From assembly GCF_000472965.1 (NCBI RefSeq), contig NZ_AXAU01000005.1, forward strand, positions 62,001 to 126,000: a stretch of 64,000 nucleotides of DNA. Reading direction: 5' to 3'. The notes below the pieces were generated by a model, which had not been told where the DNA came from, ran no database searches, and saw only the letters and a program-made list of their open reading frames with translations. Position numbers and translations under genes: made by a program. Source of the DNA: Bradyrhizobium murdochi (lineage in GTDB: Bacteria > Pseudomonadota > Alphaproteobacteria > Rhizobiales > Xanthobacteraceae). This document shows, piece by piece, positions 1-8,771 of the stretch (positions are counted from its first letter, which is position 1; the number at the start of each line of letters is the position of its first letter).

Positions 1-285
1 CAGCGGCACCGACTGCTGGCTGCGCGCGCCGTCGCCGATCAATTGCACGAAGGTCTCGACCGACGAATTGGTCGCAGCCAGGGCCTTGGAAACGGATTCC
101 GTCGACGGCCAGCGTTCGCGGCCGTCGGCGGCGATGCGCTTAGACTTGTTGAACGTGGTGGGATCGAGGCCGGCTTGCTTGGCAAGACCCGAGGGTGACA
201 TGCCGGCACGTTCCGCCAGCCGGTCGAGCGCGGTCCAGATCTGGCTGTGGGTCAGAATGCGTTGCGCCTTGGCCTGTCTGGCCAT
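1..285 (-). CDS. Helix-turn-helix transcriptional regulator, probably S24 (LexA-like) family; C-terminus beyond window
   Basis: Reading in from the minus-strand ATG at 285, 95 codons are open to the window edge. The N-terminal half contains a helix-turn-helix (residues about 15-55, with SPSGLAKQAGLDPTTFNKSK as the recognition region) like that of small repressors whose C-terminal S24 peptidase domain binds or cleaves on a signal. The S24 domain itself is outside the window, so that part is inference from the N-terminal family. A DNA-binding role is well supported; the regulated genes are unknown. Confidence 0.75.
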   Translation of the reverse strand, partial: MARQAKAQRILTHSQIWTALDRLAERAGMSPSGLAKQAGLDPTTFNKSKRIAADGRERWPSTESVSKALAATNSSVETFVQLIGDGARSQQSVPL

Positions 286-469
286 CGAAAATCCCTGAAG
301 CGATCTAGGAATTATTGCCTCATTTGGCCGGTTCGCGCAATTCTTCCAGCCGAAGTCTGTGACCGCAGCGCTTGAGTTAGGCGCGGGCCGCCTTTACGGT
401 CGGCCGCAACCCGGCCATTTCCGGGAAAATCCCAAGAGACTCAACGACAAGCAGGAAGTCCGGAAAGCC

Positions 470-814
470 GTGCCCACGATCTATAAAATCACTCCCGCCT
501 CGGCTTGGCGCGAGGCCGAACGGCAGGGCGTCTACCGGGGAAGTAGCGACGATCTGCGCGACGGCTTCATTCATTTTTCGACCGCGTCCCAGGTCGCCGA
601 GACCGCACGCAAGCATTATTTCGGCCAGACCGGGCTGTTCCTGGTCGCGGTCGACGCCGACGCGCTGGGGGATGCGCTGCGCTGGGAGCGTTCGCGCAAC
701 GACGAACTGTTTCCGCATCTCTACGGCGAACTCGATCTCGGTGCGGTGACCGGCATTCTCGACATGCGCGCGCGGTCCGACGGCACGCACGACATTCCGG
801 AGTTGCTCCCGTGA
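470..814 (+). CDS. DUF952 domain-containing protein
   Basis: The 114-residue protein matches the DUF952 family in length and in its DGFIHFS motif. The family is a small cytoplasmic domain of unknown enzymatic role, with glutathione S-transferase-like annotation in some databases. I chose the GTG at 470, which gives the usual start (MPTIYKI) and follows an AGGAAG about 11 bases upstream; the frame stays open upstream to a GTG at 359 but that part is not family-like. The stop codon overlaps the GTG start of pyrD (GTGA), so the two genes are probably co-translated. No function can be assigned beyond the family. Confidence 0.85.
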   Translation: MPTIYKITPASAWREAERQGVYRGSSDDLRDGFIHFSTASQVAETARKHYFGQTGLFLVAVDADALGDALRWERSRNDELFPHLYGELDLGAVTGILDMRARSDGTHDIPELLP

Positions 815-1908
815 TCCGCGCCTTCGACGCCTTCTCGCTACCGCTGTTGCGCTGGTTCGATCCGGAGGACGCGCATCGCATGGCGATCCAGGGCCTGCGG
901 CTGCTGCCGTCGGTCAAGCCGCGCGCCGACGATCACAAACTGGCGGTGCGCGCCTTCGGCCTGAATTTTCCCAATCCGATCGGCATGGCCGCGGGCTTCG
1001 ACAAGAGCGCGGAAGTGCCCGACGCGCTGTTGCGGCTCGGGTTCGGCTTCGTCGAGATCGGCACCGTGACGCCGAAACCGCAGGGCGGCAATCCGCGGCC
1101 GCGGCTGTTTCGGCTCGAGCGGGATGAAGCCGTTATCAACCGCATGGGCTTCAACAATGACGGCGCCGAAGCCGCATTGCGCCGGCTGGCGGCGCGCGCC
1201 CATCATGGCGGCATTATCGGCGTCAATGTCGGGGCGAACAAGGATTCGCCCGACCGCATCGCCGACTATGTCAAACTGATCGAGATCTTTGCACCCGTCG
1301 CGAGCTATTTCACCGTCAACGTCTCCTCGCCGAACACGCCGGGCCTGCGCAATTTGCAGCAAGCGGCTGCGCTCGACGAGTTGCTTGCCAAGGTGATCGA
1401 TGCGCGCGAACGGGTGCGGAAGAATGCCGGCGATTCGCCGGTGCTGCTGAAGATCGCGCCCGATCTCAGCCTCGCCGAACTCGACGACGTCGTGCATATC
1501 GCGCGCTCGCGCGGGGTCGACGGCATGATCGTCGCCAACACCACGCTGGCGCGCCCTTCGATCCTGCGTGAACAGGCCCGCGCCAAAGAGCAGGGCGGAT
1601 TGTCGGGACGGCCGCTGTTTCGACTATCGACCCGCATGGTGGCGGAGACCTATGTCCGCACCGAAGGCGCGTTTCCGTTGATCGGCGTCGGCGGCATCGA
1701 TTCCGGCGGCGCGGCGCTGACCAAAATCCGCGCCGGCGCAAGCCTGATCCAGATCTATTCGTCGCTGGTCTACAAGGGCCTTGGGCTGGTGCACGACATC
1801 AAGAACGATCTTGCTTCCACTCTGCTCCGCACCGGACGCGACTCGCTCTCGGAAATCGTCGGCGCAGATGCCGCGACGATCACGGCCGAGGACTGGCCGG
1901 TGAGATAG
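811..1908 (+). CDS. pyrD: Quinone-dependent dihydroorotate dehydrogenase
   Basis: This 365-residue class 2 dihydroorotate dehydrogenase oxidises dihydroorotate to orotate with membrane quinone as acceptor, the fourth step of pyrimidine synthesis. Visible landmarks are the NPIGMAAGFDK segment, the GFVEIGTVTPKPQ strand, the NRMGFNN loop, the active-site strand with VNVSSPNTPGLR (serine base typical of class 2), and the FMN phosphate loop GVGGIDSG near the C-terminus. The N-terminal helical membrane-association extension is present. The GTG start overlaps the DUF952 stop by four bases. A palindromic repeat follows the gene. Confidence 0.97.
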   Translation: MIRAFDAFSLPLLRWFDPEDAHRMAIQGLRLLPSVKPRADDHKLAVRAFGLNFPNPIGMAAGFDKSAEVPDALLRLGFGFVEIGTVTPKPQGGNPRPRLFRLERDEAVINRMGFNNDGAEAALRRLAARAHHGGIIGVNVGANKDSPDRIADYVKLIEIFAPVASYFTVNVSSPNTPGLRNLQQAAALDELLAKVIDARERVRKNAGDSPVLLKIAPDLSLAELDDVVHIARSRGVDGMIVANTTLARPSILREQARAKEQGGLSGRPLFRLSTRMVAETYVRTEGAFPLIGVGGIDSGGAALTKIRAGASLIQIYSSLVYKGLGLVHDIKNDLASTLLRTGRDSLSEIVGADAATITAEDWPVR

Positions 1909-1938
1909 GCTCTTCGCGCGCGCAAGCGCCTCCCTAGT

Positions 1939-2080
1939 CACCTCGCCCCGCTCTTCGCGGGGAGAGGTCGGATTGCGAAGCAATCCGGGTGAGGGGAGTT
2001 TCCGCATACTAAGTTCTATCGAATTCGCGGAGACAGCCCCTCACCCCGACCCTCTCCCCGCAAGAGCGGGGCGAGGGAGA
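1939..2080. repeat. Palindromic repeat element, 'ctctcccc/ggggagag' family (copy 1)
   Basis: The space between pyrD and the MATE gene holds several nested inverted repeats, including CCCCGCTCTTCGCGGGG, GGATTGCGAAGCAATCC, and opposing ctcaccccgaccctctcccc-type arms. Related copies occur at 8521-8657, 10008-10154, 46859-47103 and, degenerate, inside the ligase gene. This is the kind of REP/BIME-like intergenic repeat common in Bradyrhizobium. It may act as a transcription barrier between the convergent genes. Confidence 0.8.
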
Positions 2081-2095
2081 AGAGCGTCGCCCGTC

Positions 2096-3418
2096 TCATC
2101 CAAACGACTTCCTCAACAGTGCCGGATACCGCAGCGCCTCTAACCCACCGCGCGCGGCGTAATGAACCAATAGCGCGCCCCACAGTCCGGCATTGCCAAA
2201 CGACCGCAGCGCAAACCACGCGGTGAGGAAGATGACCAGCGAAGCCACCATGAGATTGCGCATGTCGCGCGCCCAGGTGGCGCCGATATAGATGCCGTCA
2301 AAGGCAAAGGCGAACACGCCGAGCAACGGCGCAAAAATCACGAACGGCAAATAGTCGCGCGCGATGCGCCGCACCTCCGCGCTTGCCGTCATGATGTCGA
2401 CAACCGCAGGCCCGAACAGCAGGAAACAGGCGGCGACCGCGAGCGCGAAGCCAAAACCCCACATCACGACCAGCTTGACCGCTCCGGCGAAGGCCGCCTT
2501 ATTGCGGGCGCCATAGGCCCGGCCGCAAAGCTGCTCGGCGGCGTTGGCGAGGCCATCGAGGAAAAAGGCGCCGAATAGCAGAAAATTGTTGAGCACGGCA
2601 TTGGCGGCGAGCGTCAGGTCGCCGGCACGCGCGCCCTGTGCGGTGAAGAACAAAAACGCCGCGATCAGCGAGGCGGTGCGGATCATGATGTCGCGGTTGA
2701 CCGAGAGCATGCGCATCAGCTTGGCAGGATCGAACAGCATCGCGCGGGAAACGCCGAGTTGCCCTTTCGAAAGGAGGCGGGCGATCTGCAATCCGAGCAT
2801 CAGGCCTGCCGCTTCCGCGATCAGCGCGGCGATTGCAGCGCCGGCAATTCCGAAGTCGAGCGCCAGCACCAGCACGACGGTCGCCGCCACGTTGATGAGG
2901 TTGATCGTGATCTGCGTGCCGAGCGCCAGCTTGGCCCGGGCCTGCCCGACCAGCCATCCCAGCACCACGTAATTGCCGAGCGCCAGCGGCGCTGACCAGA
3001 TCCGGATCGCGAAGTACGTCTTTGCCGCCTGTGTAACGCTGTCGCTGCCCCCCATTACGCCCAGCAGAATCGATGCCAGCGGCATCTGCAGGGCAATCAA
3101 GGCCGCGCCGACCAGTGCCGCGACGATCAGCCCGCGTGCCAGGATGGCGCGCAGTTCCGACGTCTCGCCGGCGCCGAGCGATTGCGCCGTAAAGGCGACC
3201 GTGCTCATGCGCAGGAATCCGAACAGCCAGAACATGCAGTCGAACAGCACTGAGGCCAACGCCACGCCGCCGAGCAGCGTGGCGTCGCCGAGCCTGCCGA
3301 TAGCGGTGGTCGAGACAATGCCGATCAGCGGCGTGGTCAGGTTTGCGACCATCGCGGGACCGGCGATGGCAAACACCTGTGCCGTCGTGACTTTCGATGG
3401 AGCTAGCGGCGAATGCAT
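2096..3418 (-). CDS. MATE family efflux transporter (DinF/NorM-like)
   Basis: A 440-residue hydrophobic protein with about twelve predicted transmembrane helices and the two-fold MATE layout. The N-terminal segment IAGPAMVANLTTPLIGIV with VSTTAIGRLGD is the first-helix signature of the DinF subgroup. Family members export drugs or metabolites using a proton or sodium gradient across the inner membrane; the substrate cannot be read from sequence. The ATG at 3418 lies two bases after the stop of the upstream MBL hydrolase gene, so both are probably on one transcript. Confidence 0.93.
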   Translation of the reverse strand: MHSPLAPSKVTTAQVFAIAGPAMVANLTTPLIGIVSTTAIGRLGDATLLGGVALASVLFDCMFWLFGFLRMSTVAFTAQSLGAGETSELRAILARGLIVAALVGAALIALQMPLASILLGVMGGSDSVTQAAKTYFAIRIWSAPLALGNYVVLGWLVGQARAKLALGTQITINLINVAATVVLVLALDFGIAGAAIAALIAEAAGLMLGLQIARLLSKGQLGVSRAMLFDPAKLMRMLSVNRDIMIRTASLIAAFLFFTAQGARAGDLTLAANAVLNNFLLFGAFFLDGLANAAEQLCGRAYGARNKAAFAGAVKLVVMWGFGFALAVAACFLLFGPAVVDIMTASAEVRRIARDYLPFVIFAPLLGVFAFAFDGIYIGATWARDMRNLMVASLVIFLTAWFALRSFGNAGLWGALLVHYAARGGLEALRYPALLRKSFG

Positions 3419-3420
3419 GC

Positions 3421-4155
3421 CTAGAGCTCGACGACCATGCCGTCATGGGCGGCGGTGTAGGGCAGTTCGCCCAGTCGCCCGAGCATGTCGTCGCTCATAT
3501 GCGTCAGCACCAGCCGTTTCGGGTTGATCTCGGGCAGATGCGCTGCGAGCGTTTTCAGGCTCAGATGGTTCTTGATGACCTTGTCAAAGTAATAAGCCTC
3601 GGCGACGAACAGGTCGGCGTCGCGCCCCGCCGGGATCAGCGTCTCCGTCCACTCGGTGTCGGCGCTATAGGCAATGACGCGGCCCTCCGCCTCGACGCGA
3701 TAAGCCAGGAATGGTCCACCGGATTCGCCATGGACGACGGGATAGGGCGTGACCTTGACCTCCCCGAATGTGCGGCTTTGCTCCGGTTCAAGCGCGACGA
3801 CTGAGAGATCAAAACGCTGTTTGGTCTTCGATGAGTGCTCGAACAGCGCTTCCATCAGGCTAGCGAGTTTTGTCTCGATCCCTTGCGGGCCGGCAATGAC
3901 GAGCGGGCGCGAACGTCGCGTGAATTGCGCATCCAGCAGCAGGAACGGCAGGCCGCCAAAATGGTCGCCGTGGAAATGCGTGATCAGGATCAGGTCGATC
4001 TCGTCGCGCGCAATGCCGAGCCGCTTCAGCGCCGGCAGCGATGATGCGCCGCAATCGATCAGGAAGTTAACGCGGCTACCCGTGACGTGGAAGCAGGTGT
4101 TGTACCTGCCACCGGAGCCGAGCGCATCGCCGCAGCCGACAAATCGCAATTGCAT
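3421..4155 (-). CDS. MBL-fold metallo-hydrolase, ribonuclease Z/phosphodiesterase-like
   Basis: A 244-residue metallo-beta-lactamase-fold protein. The zinc motif is THFHGDHFGG (H60, H62, D64, H65), with further metal ligands suggested by VVHGE, YSADTEW and LTHMSDD. This set matches the RNase Z/ElaC and cyclic-phosphodiesterase branch, but the protein is shorter than true tRNase Z and lacks a clear exosite arm, so a phosphodiesterase-type hydrolase is the safer call. It is the first gene of a likely two-gene unit with the MATE exporter (2-base gap). Confidence 0.9.
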   Translation of the reverse strand: MQLRFVGCGDALGSGGRYNTCFHVTGSRVNFLIDCGASSLPALKRLGIARDEIDLILITHFHGDHFGGLPFLLLDAQFTRRSRPLVIAGPQGIETKLASLMEALFEHSSKTKQRFDLSVVALEPEQSRTFGEVKVTPYPVVHGESGGPFLAYRVEAEGRVIAYSADTEWTETLIPAGRDADLFVAEAYYFDKVIKNHLSLKTLAAHLPEINPKRLVLTHMSDDMLGRLGELPYTAAHDGMVVEL

Positions 4156-4179
4156 CGGCTGCCACCGCCCAACGAGTAA

Positions 4180-4482
4180 CTATCGCCCGCGCGGGGCGCC
4201 GAACAGCCGCGACAGCAGCCAGATCGGGACCACGATCACAGCGCCGAGCAGGAAGTAGCGCCACAGCCAGTTGATGGCGTCGAAGCCGAGATCCCACAGC
4301 CGCTGGAACAGCATGCGGATGCTGTGCAGGATATTCCAGGGATCGAACCCGATCGCGGCGAGCACCACGCCGACCAGGATCGACAACAGGATCAGCCGGA
4401 ACGCCACCGACAGCGGCGAGCCGCCGAGAAAGCGATACAGGCCGTCATTGTTGGCCGGCAGGTCTCTGACGTCGTTGGGCAT
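4180..4482 (-). CDS. Small integral membrane protein (DUF6460-like)
   Basis: A 100-residue protein with two predicted membrane helices (residues about 30-48 and 75-93) around the segment RFLGGSPLSVAFRLILLSIL, which I associate with the DUF6460 family of alphaproteobacterial membrane proteins. The ATG at 4482 was chosen because an AGGAG box sits six bases upstream; the frame is open further upstream without a good ribosome site. It lies close behind the DNA ligase gene on the same strand (about 100 bases apart). Function is unknown. Confidence 0.8.
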   Translation of the reverse strand: MPNDVRDLPANNDGLYRFLGGSPLSVAFRLILLSILVGVVLAAIGFDPWNILHSIRMLFQRLWDLGFDAINWLWRYFLLGAVIVVPIWLLSRLFGAPRGR

Positions 4483-4578
4483 CGGTTTCTCCTCGCGGGT
4501 CGTGCGCATTATAGGCACGGCGGGGCACATGGGAAACCCGCTCATATCAGTCAATGGCCGCCATGCGCCTGCGGAATG

Positions 4579-6330
4579 TTAATTTGCCGTCACGTCCTTC
4601 AACATCCGTTCCAGCGTCTCCAGCCGGTCGGCCTCGCGCGGTGGCTTGTCCCAGCGCAGCCGGCTGATGCGCGGAAACCGCATCGCGACGCCGGATCTAT
4701 GCCGCGGCGAGCGCGCCAACCCCTCGAACGCCACTTCCAGCACCAACCCCTGGTCCGGCTCATGCACGACATGGCGGACCGGGCCGAACTTTTCGGTCGT
4801 GTTGCGGCGGACGAAACGGTCGATCTGCAACAGCTCTTCATCGGTGAACCCGAAATAGGCCTTGCCGACCGGCACCAGTTGCTCGCCGTCCTCGCCCGAG
4901 GTCCAGACACCGAAGGTGTAATCCGAATAATAGGACGAGCGCTTGCCGTGGCCGCGCTGCGCATACATCAAGACGGCGTCGATGATGTGCGGATCGCGCT
5001 TCCATTTCCACCACTGGCCCCTGGGCCGGCCCGGCAGATAGGGCGCGTCGCGGCGCTTGAGCATCACGCCCTCGACGGCATCGGCATCTTCGCCGGCGCC
5101 GGCACTGGCGGGATCGGCGCGCGCGGCTATCAGCGCCTGCCAGCTATCGAAGGCAATGGTCGGTGACAGGTCGATGCGCGGATCGTCCAGCTTCCGGACG
5201 AATACTTCGAGATGCGCGCGGCGCTCGACAAACGGCAATTCGCGCAGGTCGTTCTCATCGTCGCCGAGCAGGTCGTAGGCGCGCAGGTGAATCGGAAAGT
5301 CCTTGGTCAACTTCGGCGAGACGACTTTTCGATTGAGCCGCTGCTGCAATACGTTGAAGGTCTGCACGCGGCCATCGCGCAGCACCAGCAGTTCGCCGTC
5401 AATCGCGCCGGGCAGATGCAGCGACGGCAGGAGGTCGGGAAAGCTGTTGGTGATGTCCTCGCCAGTGCGCGAGTAGAGCCGCGCCTGGGTGTGCCCGCGC
5501 TCATCGCGACCGCTTACTGCCTGCACGCGAATGCCGTCCCACTTCCATTCTGCGATGTAGTCAGCCGGATCGAGACTGGCGAAATCCGTATCCTCGATCG
5601 CATGCGCCAGCATCACCGGGCGGAACGGCGCCGGATCGCGGTTGACCGGCTTGTCGCCGCGGCCTTCCAGCCAGGCGAACAATTCGAGATAGGGTGGGGC
5701 GAGCCCCGGCCAGATCAGCTCGATCTCGTGCGGGTCCTTGTCGCCCAACGCCGCTGCGGCCGTTTTCGCCAGCCGCGCCGAAATCCCGATCCGCATCGCG
5801 CCGGTGACCAGCTTTAGCAGCGCCCAGCGGCCGGTCTCGTCGAGCTCGTCGAGCCATCGCGCGAGCTGGCTTGGCAGTTCGGTCTTGCCGAGCGTGCGAA
5901 GGGTAACGACGACTTCGGAGAGGGTGGGGGGAGGCGGATTGTTGTGGCGTGAGTCAATATTGAGACCACCCGTGTGGTACCCCTCTCCCTGGCCCTCCTT
6001 TGCGGGTGAGAGCGGGAGAGAGGCGTGGCCCAGCAAAGACTCGCGGTAATTTGCTCCGCCCTTCGGCCACATCAGCGCGACCGTCTCGGATAAGTCGCCG
6101 ACATAATCATAGGACAATCCGAACAACACCGGATCAGTCCGATCCATGATCAGGTCACGAACAAGTCCCGGCTTGGCGTGCTTGAACGACAGCGCGCCGG
6201 TCAGCGCCGCCAGCGCGTAGCCGCGGTCGGGATCGGGCGTGTCGCGGAAATAGGCCGTGATCAGCCGCAGCTTGTTGTTGCGGCCGGGCTCGTAGGCTAG
6301 GCGGTCCAGCAGTTCGGCAAAGCGGTTCAT
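4579..6330 (-). CDS. ATP-dependent DNA ligase of the ligase-associated DNA damage response cluster (TIGR04120/PP_1105 type)
   Basis: The enzyme seals DNA nicks using ATP. Adenylation lysine K263 lies in EWKWDGIR (motif I), followed by the IDGELLVL, RAYDLL, EGVMLKR and WWKWKR motifs of the nucleotidyltransferase and OB domains; an N-terminal DNA-binding domain precedes them. At 583 residues it is longer than the family (about 530-550) because residues about 95-129 are an extra low-complexity stretch read from a palindromic repeat (5944-6048). The start overlaps the stop of the exonuclease gene by four bases (ATGA). It forms one arm of a repair cluster with exonuclease, helicase and PdeM. The insertion keeps frame and lies outside the catalytic core. 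Confidence 0.95.
   Translation of the reverse strand: MNRFAELLDRLAYEPGRNNKLRLITAYFRDTPDPDRGYALAALTGALSFKHAKPGLVRDLIMDRTDPVLFGLSYDYVGDLSETVALMWPKGGANYRESLLGHASLPLSPAKEGQGEGYHTGGLNIDSRHNNPPPPTLSEVVVTLRTLGKTELPSQLARWLDELDETGRWALLKLVTGAMRIGISARLAKTAAAALGDKDPHEIELIWPGLAPPYLELFAWLEGRGDKPVNRDPAPFRPVMLAHAIEDTDFASLDPADYIAEWKWDGIRVQAVSGRDERGHTQARLYSRTGEDITNSFPDLLPSLHLPGAIDGELLVLRDGRVQTFNVLQQRLNRKVVSPKLTKDFPIHLRAYDLLGDDENDLRELPFVERRAHLEVFVRKLDDPRIDLSPTIAFDSWQALIAARADPASAGAGEDADAVEGVMLKRRDAPYLPGRPRGQWWKWKRDPHIIDAVLMYAQRGHGKRSSYYSDYTFGVWTSGEDGEQLVPVGKAYFGFTDEELLQIDRFVRRNTTEKFGPVRHVVHEPDQGLVLEVAFEGLARSPRHRSGVAMRFPRISRLRWDKPPREADRLETLERMLKDVTAN
5980..6023. repeat. Palindromic repeat fragment inside the DNA ligase coding region
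   Basis: On the plus strand this stretch reads as the ctctccctggccctcc / gggtgagagcgggagag pattern of the intergenic repeats elsewhere in the window. It lies inside the ligase gene, in frame, and encodes the proline/glycine-rich segment around LPLSPAKEGQGEG. The affected protein region (residues about 95-129) is absent from the family as I know it. Confidence 0.7.
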
Positions 6331-7364
6331 GTCTCGGCCTCGTCGGCCGCGACCACCTCGTGTTCCTCCTCATCGCCGTAGCCGACCAGATCGAGCGGCC
6401 GCGCGGCAAGCCCGCGCGCCCTGCACCAATGCACCAGCGCGTCTTCCTGGCCGTGCGTGACCCAGACCTCGCCGGCGCCGGTGGCCGAGATGGTCGCGGT
6501 CAGCCCGTCCCAGTCGGCGTGGTCGGATATCACCAGCGGCAGTTCGACGCCGCGCTGGCGGGCGCGCGCCCGCACCCGCATCCAGCCCGAGGCAAACGCC
6601 GTGACCGGATCGGGGAATCGCCGCGTCCAAATGTCAGAGGTAGCCGTCGGCGGCGCCAGCGTGATGGTGCCCGCAAGATCGGCCTTCTTCATGCCCTTCA
6701 CCAGCCGCAGCTCGCCGAGCGCTATGCCGCGGCTCTCATAGTAGCGCGTGATCCCTTCCATCGCGCCATGCAGATAGACCGGCGCGTCATAGCCCTGCTC
6801 GCGCAACAACGCGATCACGCGCTGCGCCTTGCCGAGCGAATAGGCCCCGACCAGATGCGCGCGTTCTGGAAACAGCGCGACGGAGGCGAGCAGCTTTTTC
6901 ACTTCATCCGCCGCATCGCCATGGCGGAACACCGGCAGGCCGAAGGTGGCCTCGGTGATGAAGACGTCGCAGGGCACGACTTCGAATGGCGTACAGGTCG
7001 GATCAATCGCGTCCTTGTAATCGCCGGACGCAACGATGCAGAGGTCCTTGCAGGAAACGGCGATCTGTGCCGAGCCCAGTACGTGGCCCGCGGGGTGAAA
7101 CTTGATCTTGACGTCGCCGAGGCGGATCTCTTCGCCATAGCGAATCGCCTGCGTGCTGCGCGCAAAATTGTCGCCATAGCGCAGCCGCATCATGTCGAGC
7201 GTTTCCTGCGTGGCGAGCACGGCGCCATGGCCGGGCCGGGCGTGGTCGGAATGGCCATGGGTAATCACGGCGCGCTCGACCGGGCGAACGGGATCGATAT
7301 GGAAGCCGCCCGGCTTGCAGCACAGGCCGGCAGCAACTGGCAACAGGATGTCGTGCGGACGCAT
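6327..7364 (-). CDS. Ligase-associated DNA damage response exonuclease (MBL/beta-CASP-like, TIGR04122)
   Basis: A 345-residue metallo-beta-lactamase-fold nuclease of the TIGR04122 family, relatives of SNM1/Artemis and CPSF73-type nucleases. The metal motif THGHSDHARPGH (H36, H38, D40, H41) is intact, with HPAGHVLGS, ASGDYKD and ISDHADW supplying later ligands. The ATG at 7364 gives the family start (MRPHDILLP); upstream codons are not conserved in character and come from a repeat. In Pseudomonas putida the homologous gene sits with Lhr-Core helicase, ligase and phosphoesterase genes and the product is a manganese-dependent nuclease. The stop overlaps the ligase ATG, implying translational coupling. 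Confidence 0.95.
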   Translation of the reverse strand: MRPHDILLPVAAGLCCKPGGFHIDPVRPVERAVITHGHSDHARPGHGAVLATQETLDMMRLRYGDNFARSTQAIRYGEEIRLGDVKIKFHPAGHVLGSAQIAVSCKDLCIVASGDYKDAIDPTCTPFEVVPCDVFITEATFGLPVFRHGDAADEVKKLLASVALFPERAHLVGAYSLGKAQRVIALLREQGYDAPVYLHGAMEGITRYYESRGIALGELRLVKGMKKADLAGTITLAPPTATSDIWTRRFPDPVTAFASGWMRVRARARQRGVELPLVISDHADWDGLTATISATGAGEVWVTHGQEDALVHWCRARGLAARPLDLVGYGDEEEHEVVAADEAET

Positions 7365-7416
7365 CCGGATTATATAGGGCGTCTCCCCGCAATGTTCAGC
7401 CGTGTGATGTTTAGCC

Positions 7417-7567
7417 GTCATGCGCGGGCTTGACCCGCGCATCCATCTTTTGAAGAGTCGCCCTTTATTGATGGATTGCCGGGTCCCGGCTCCGCCAAGG
7501 CTTCGCCGGGCCAAGCATGCGCTCGGCCGGCGTAGCTCCAGCGAAGCCGGCAAGCCCGGCAACGACA
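7417..7567. repeat. Palindromic repeat, 'gcgggcttgacccgcgc' family
   Basis: Between the divergent exonuclease and methyltransferase genes are inverted repeats GCGCGGGCTTGACCCGCGC, opposed atccatc / gatggat arms, and GGCTCCGCCAAGGCTTCGCC-like dyads. This resembles the dispersed 'cgggcttgtcccgg' repeats found in Bradyrhizobium. The divergent promoters of the two genes must lie around or within it. Confidence 0.7.
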
Positions 7568-7580
7568 AGTTTCGGAACCC

Positions 7581-8507
7581 ATGCCTGCCCGCCTGTTTCT
7601 CTCTTCCGGCGATCTGATGGCCGACCGCAGGTTCGAATTCGCGCGCGATCTGCAATTGAAGGGCGATCTGGCGGCCGCCGCCGATCTGCTGATGCAGGCG
7701 ATCGAACTGGCGCCGAATTTCACCTCCGCCTGGTTCACGCTCGCCGATATCCGCGAGCAACTCGGTGAGCGCGACGCGGCGATCTCGGCGTTTCGCCAGG
7801 CCCAGGCCAGCGATCCCGGCGACCGCCGTGGCGCCGGACTTAGGTTGATGCGGCTCGGCGCCGAACCATTGGCCGGCATGCCGCAGGCCTATGTGCAAAC
7901 GCTGTTCGATCAATATGCGCCGCGATTTGAATCCTCGCTTGTGGGCGATCTCGGTTATCGCGGCCCGGCACTGTTGTTCAAGGCGGTGCTGGCGGTGCGA
8001 TCAGCCGCGCGCAAGCCGGCGTTCTTCAAGCGCGCGATCGACCTCGGCTGCGGCACCGGGCTGGCGGCGTCGGCGTTTGCCAGGGAGGTCGATCATTTCA
8101 TTGGCGTCGATCTGTCGCCGCGGATGATCGAGCGGGCGCGCGCCACTGGCCTCTATGCGGAGCTGGAAGTCGCCGACATGCTGCAAGGCCTGCGCGCGAG
8201 GAGGGAGGCCAGCGCCGACCTCATTCTTGCCGCGGACGCCATGGTTTATGTCGCCGACATCGCTCCCGTGCTGGCGGAAGCAGCGCGCGCGTTGGTGCCG
8301 GGCGGTCTCATCGCCTTCACCACCGAGACCCATGACGGTGAGGGTGTCAGGCTCGGGCGGGGCCTTCGCTACGCGCACGCCACAGCTTACGTGCGCGCGG
8401 CAGTCGAGGGGGCCGGTCTGCAATTATCCCGCCTCGAAGAATTATCCGCCCGCAATGAGGATCATGCGCCGGTTCCTGGCCTGGTCGCCGTCGCCGCGAA
8501 AACTTGA
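7581..8507 (+). CDS. Class I SAM-dependent methyltransferase with N-terminal TPR repeats
   Basis: A 308-residue protein with two tetratricopeptide-like repeats (residues about 15-90, with GDLAAAADLLMQAIELAPN) followed by a Rossmann methyltransferase domain. The SAM loop is DLGCGTGLAASAF and the acidic loop GVDLSPRMIERAR follows one strand later. It matches predicted TPR-methyltransferases (COG4976-like); the substrate is unknown. The ATG at 7581 is used; a second in-frame ATG at 7617 gives an equally plausible N-terminus. It lies between the two arms of the DNA repair cluster but is not one of its known members. Confidence 0.9.
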   Translation: MPARLFLSSGDLMADRRFEFARDLQLKGDLAAAADLLMQAIELAPNFTSAWFTLADIREQLGERDAAISAFRQAQASDPGDRRGAGLRLMRLGAEPLAGMPQAYVQTLFDQYAPRFESSLVGDLGYRGPALLFKAVLAVRSAARKPAFFKRAIDLGCGTGLAASAFAREVDHFIGVDLSPRMIERARATGLYAELEVADMLQGLRARREASADLILAADAMVYVADIAPVLAEAARALVPGGLIAFTTETHDGEGVRLGRGLRYAHATAYVRAAVEGAGLQLSRLEELSARNEDHAPVPGLVAVAAKT

Positions 8508-8520
8508 CTGCTCTTCCATT

Positions 8521-8657
8521 CTCCCCTTGTGAGAGAAGGTGGTGCGGATGCAATCCGCGCCGGATGAGGGGTTCTTTCCGCGGACGCAGACCCCTCACCC
8601 GTCTCGAATGAGCTGGCGCTCATTCGATCCACCCTCTCCCACAAGGGGAGAGGGTGA
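8521..8657. repeat. Palindromic repeat element, 'ctctcccc/ggggagag' family (copy 2)
   Basis: Outer arms tctccccttgtgagagaagg and caaggggagagggtg face each other, with inner dyads around cggatgaggggt / acccctcacccg and GAGCTGGCGCTC. The element fills the gap after the methyltransferase and ends just before the promoter and leader of the ABC binding protein. Confidence 0.75.
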
Positions 8658-8771
8658 AACTTGAGTCTAGGCGCTACGCGCACCGCGAATGGCGGGATTG
8701 CGTGCGACATGTCAGCTATTGCCAGGGACACTGGAATGCCTGATCAAAGCTCCCATAAGGGAGAAACAACA

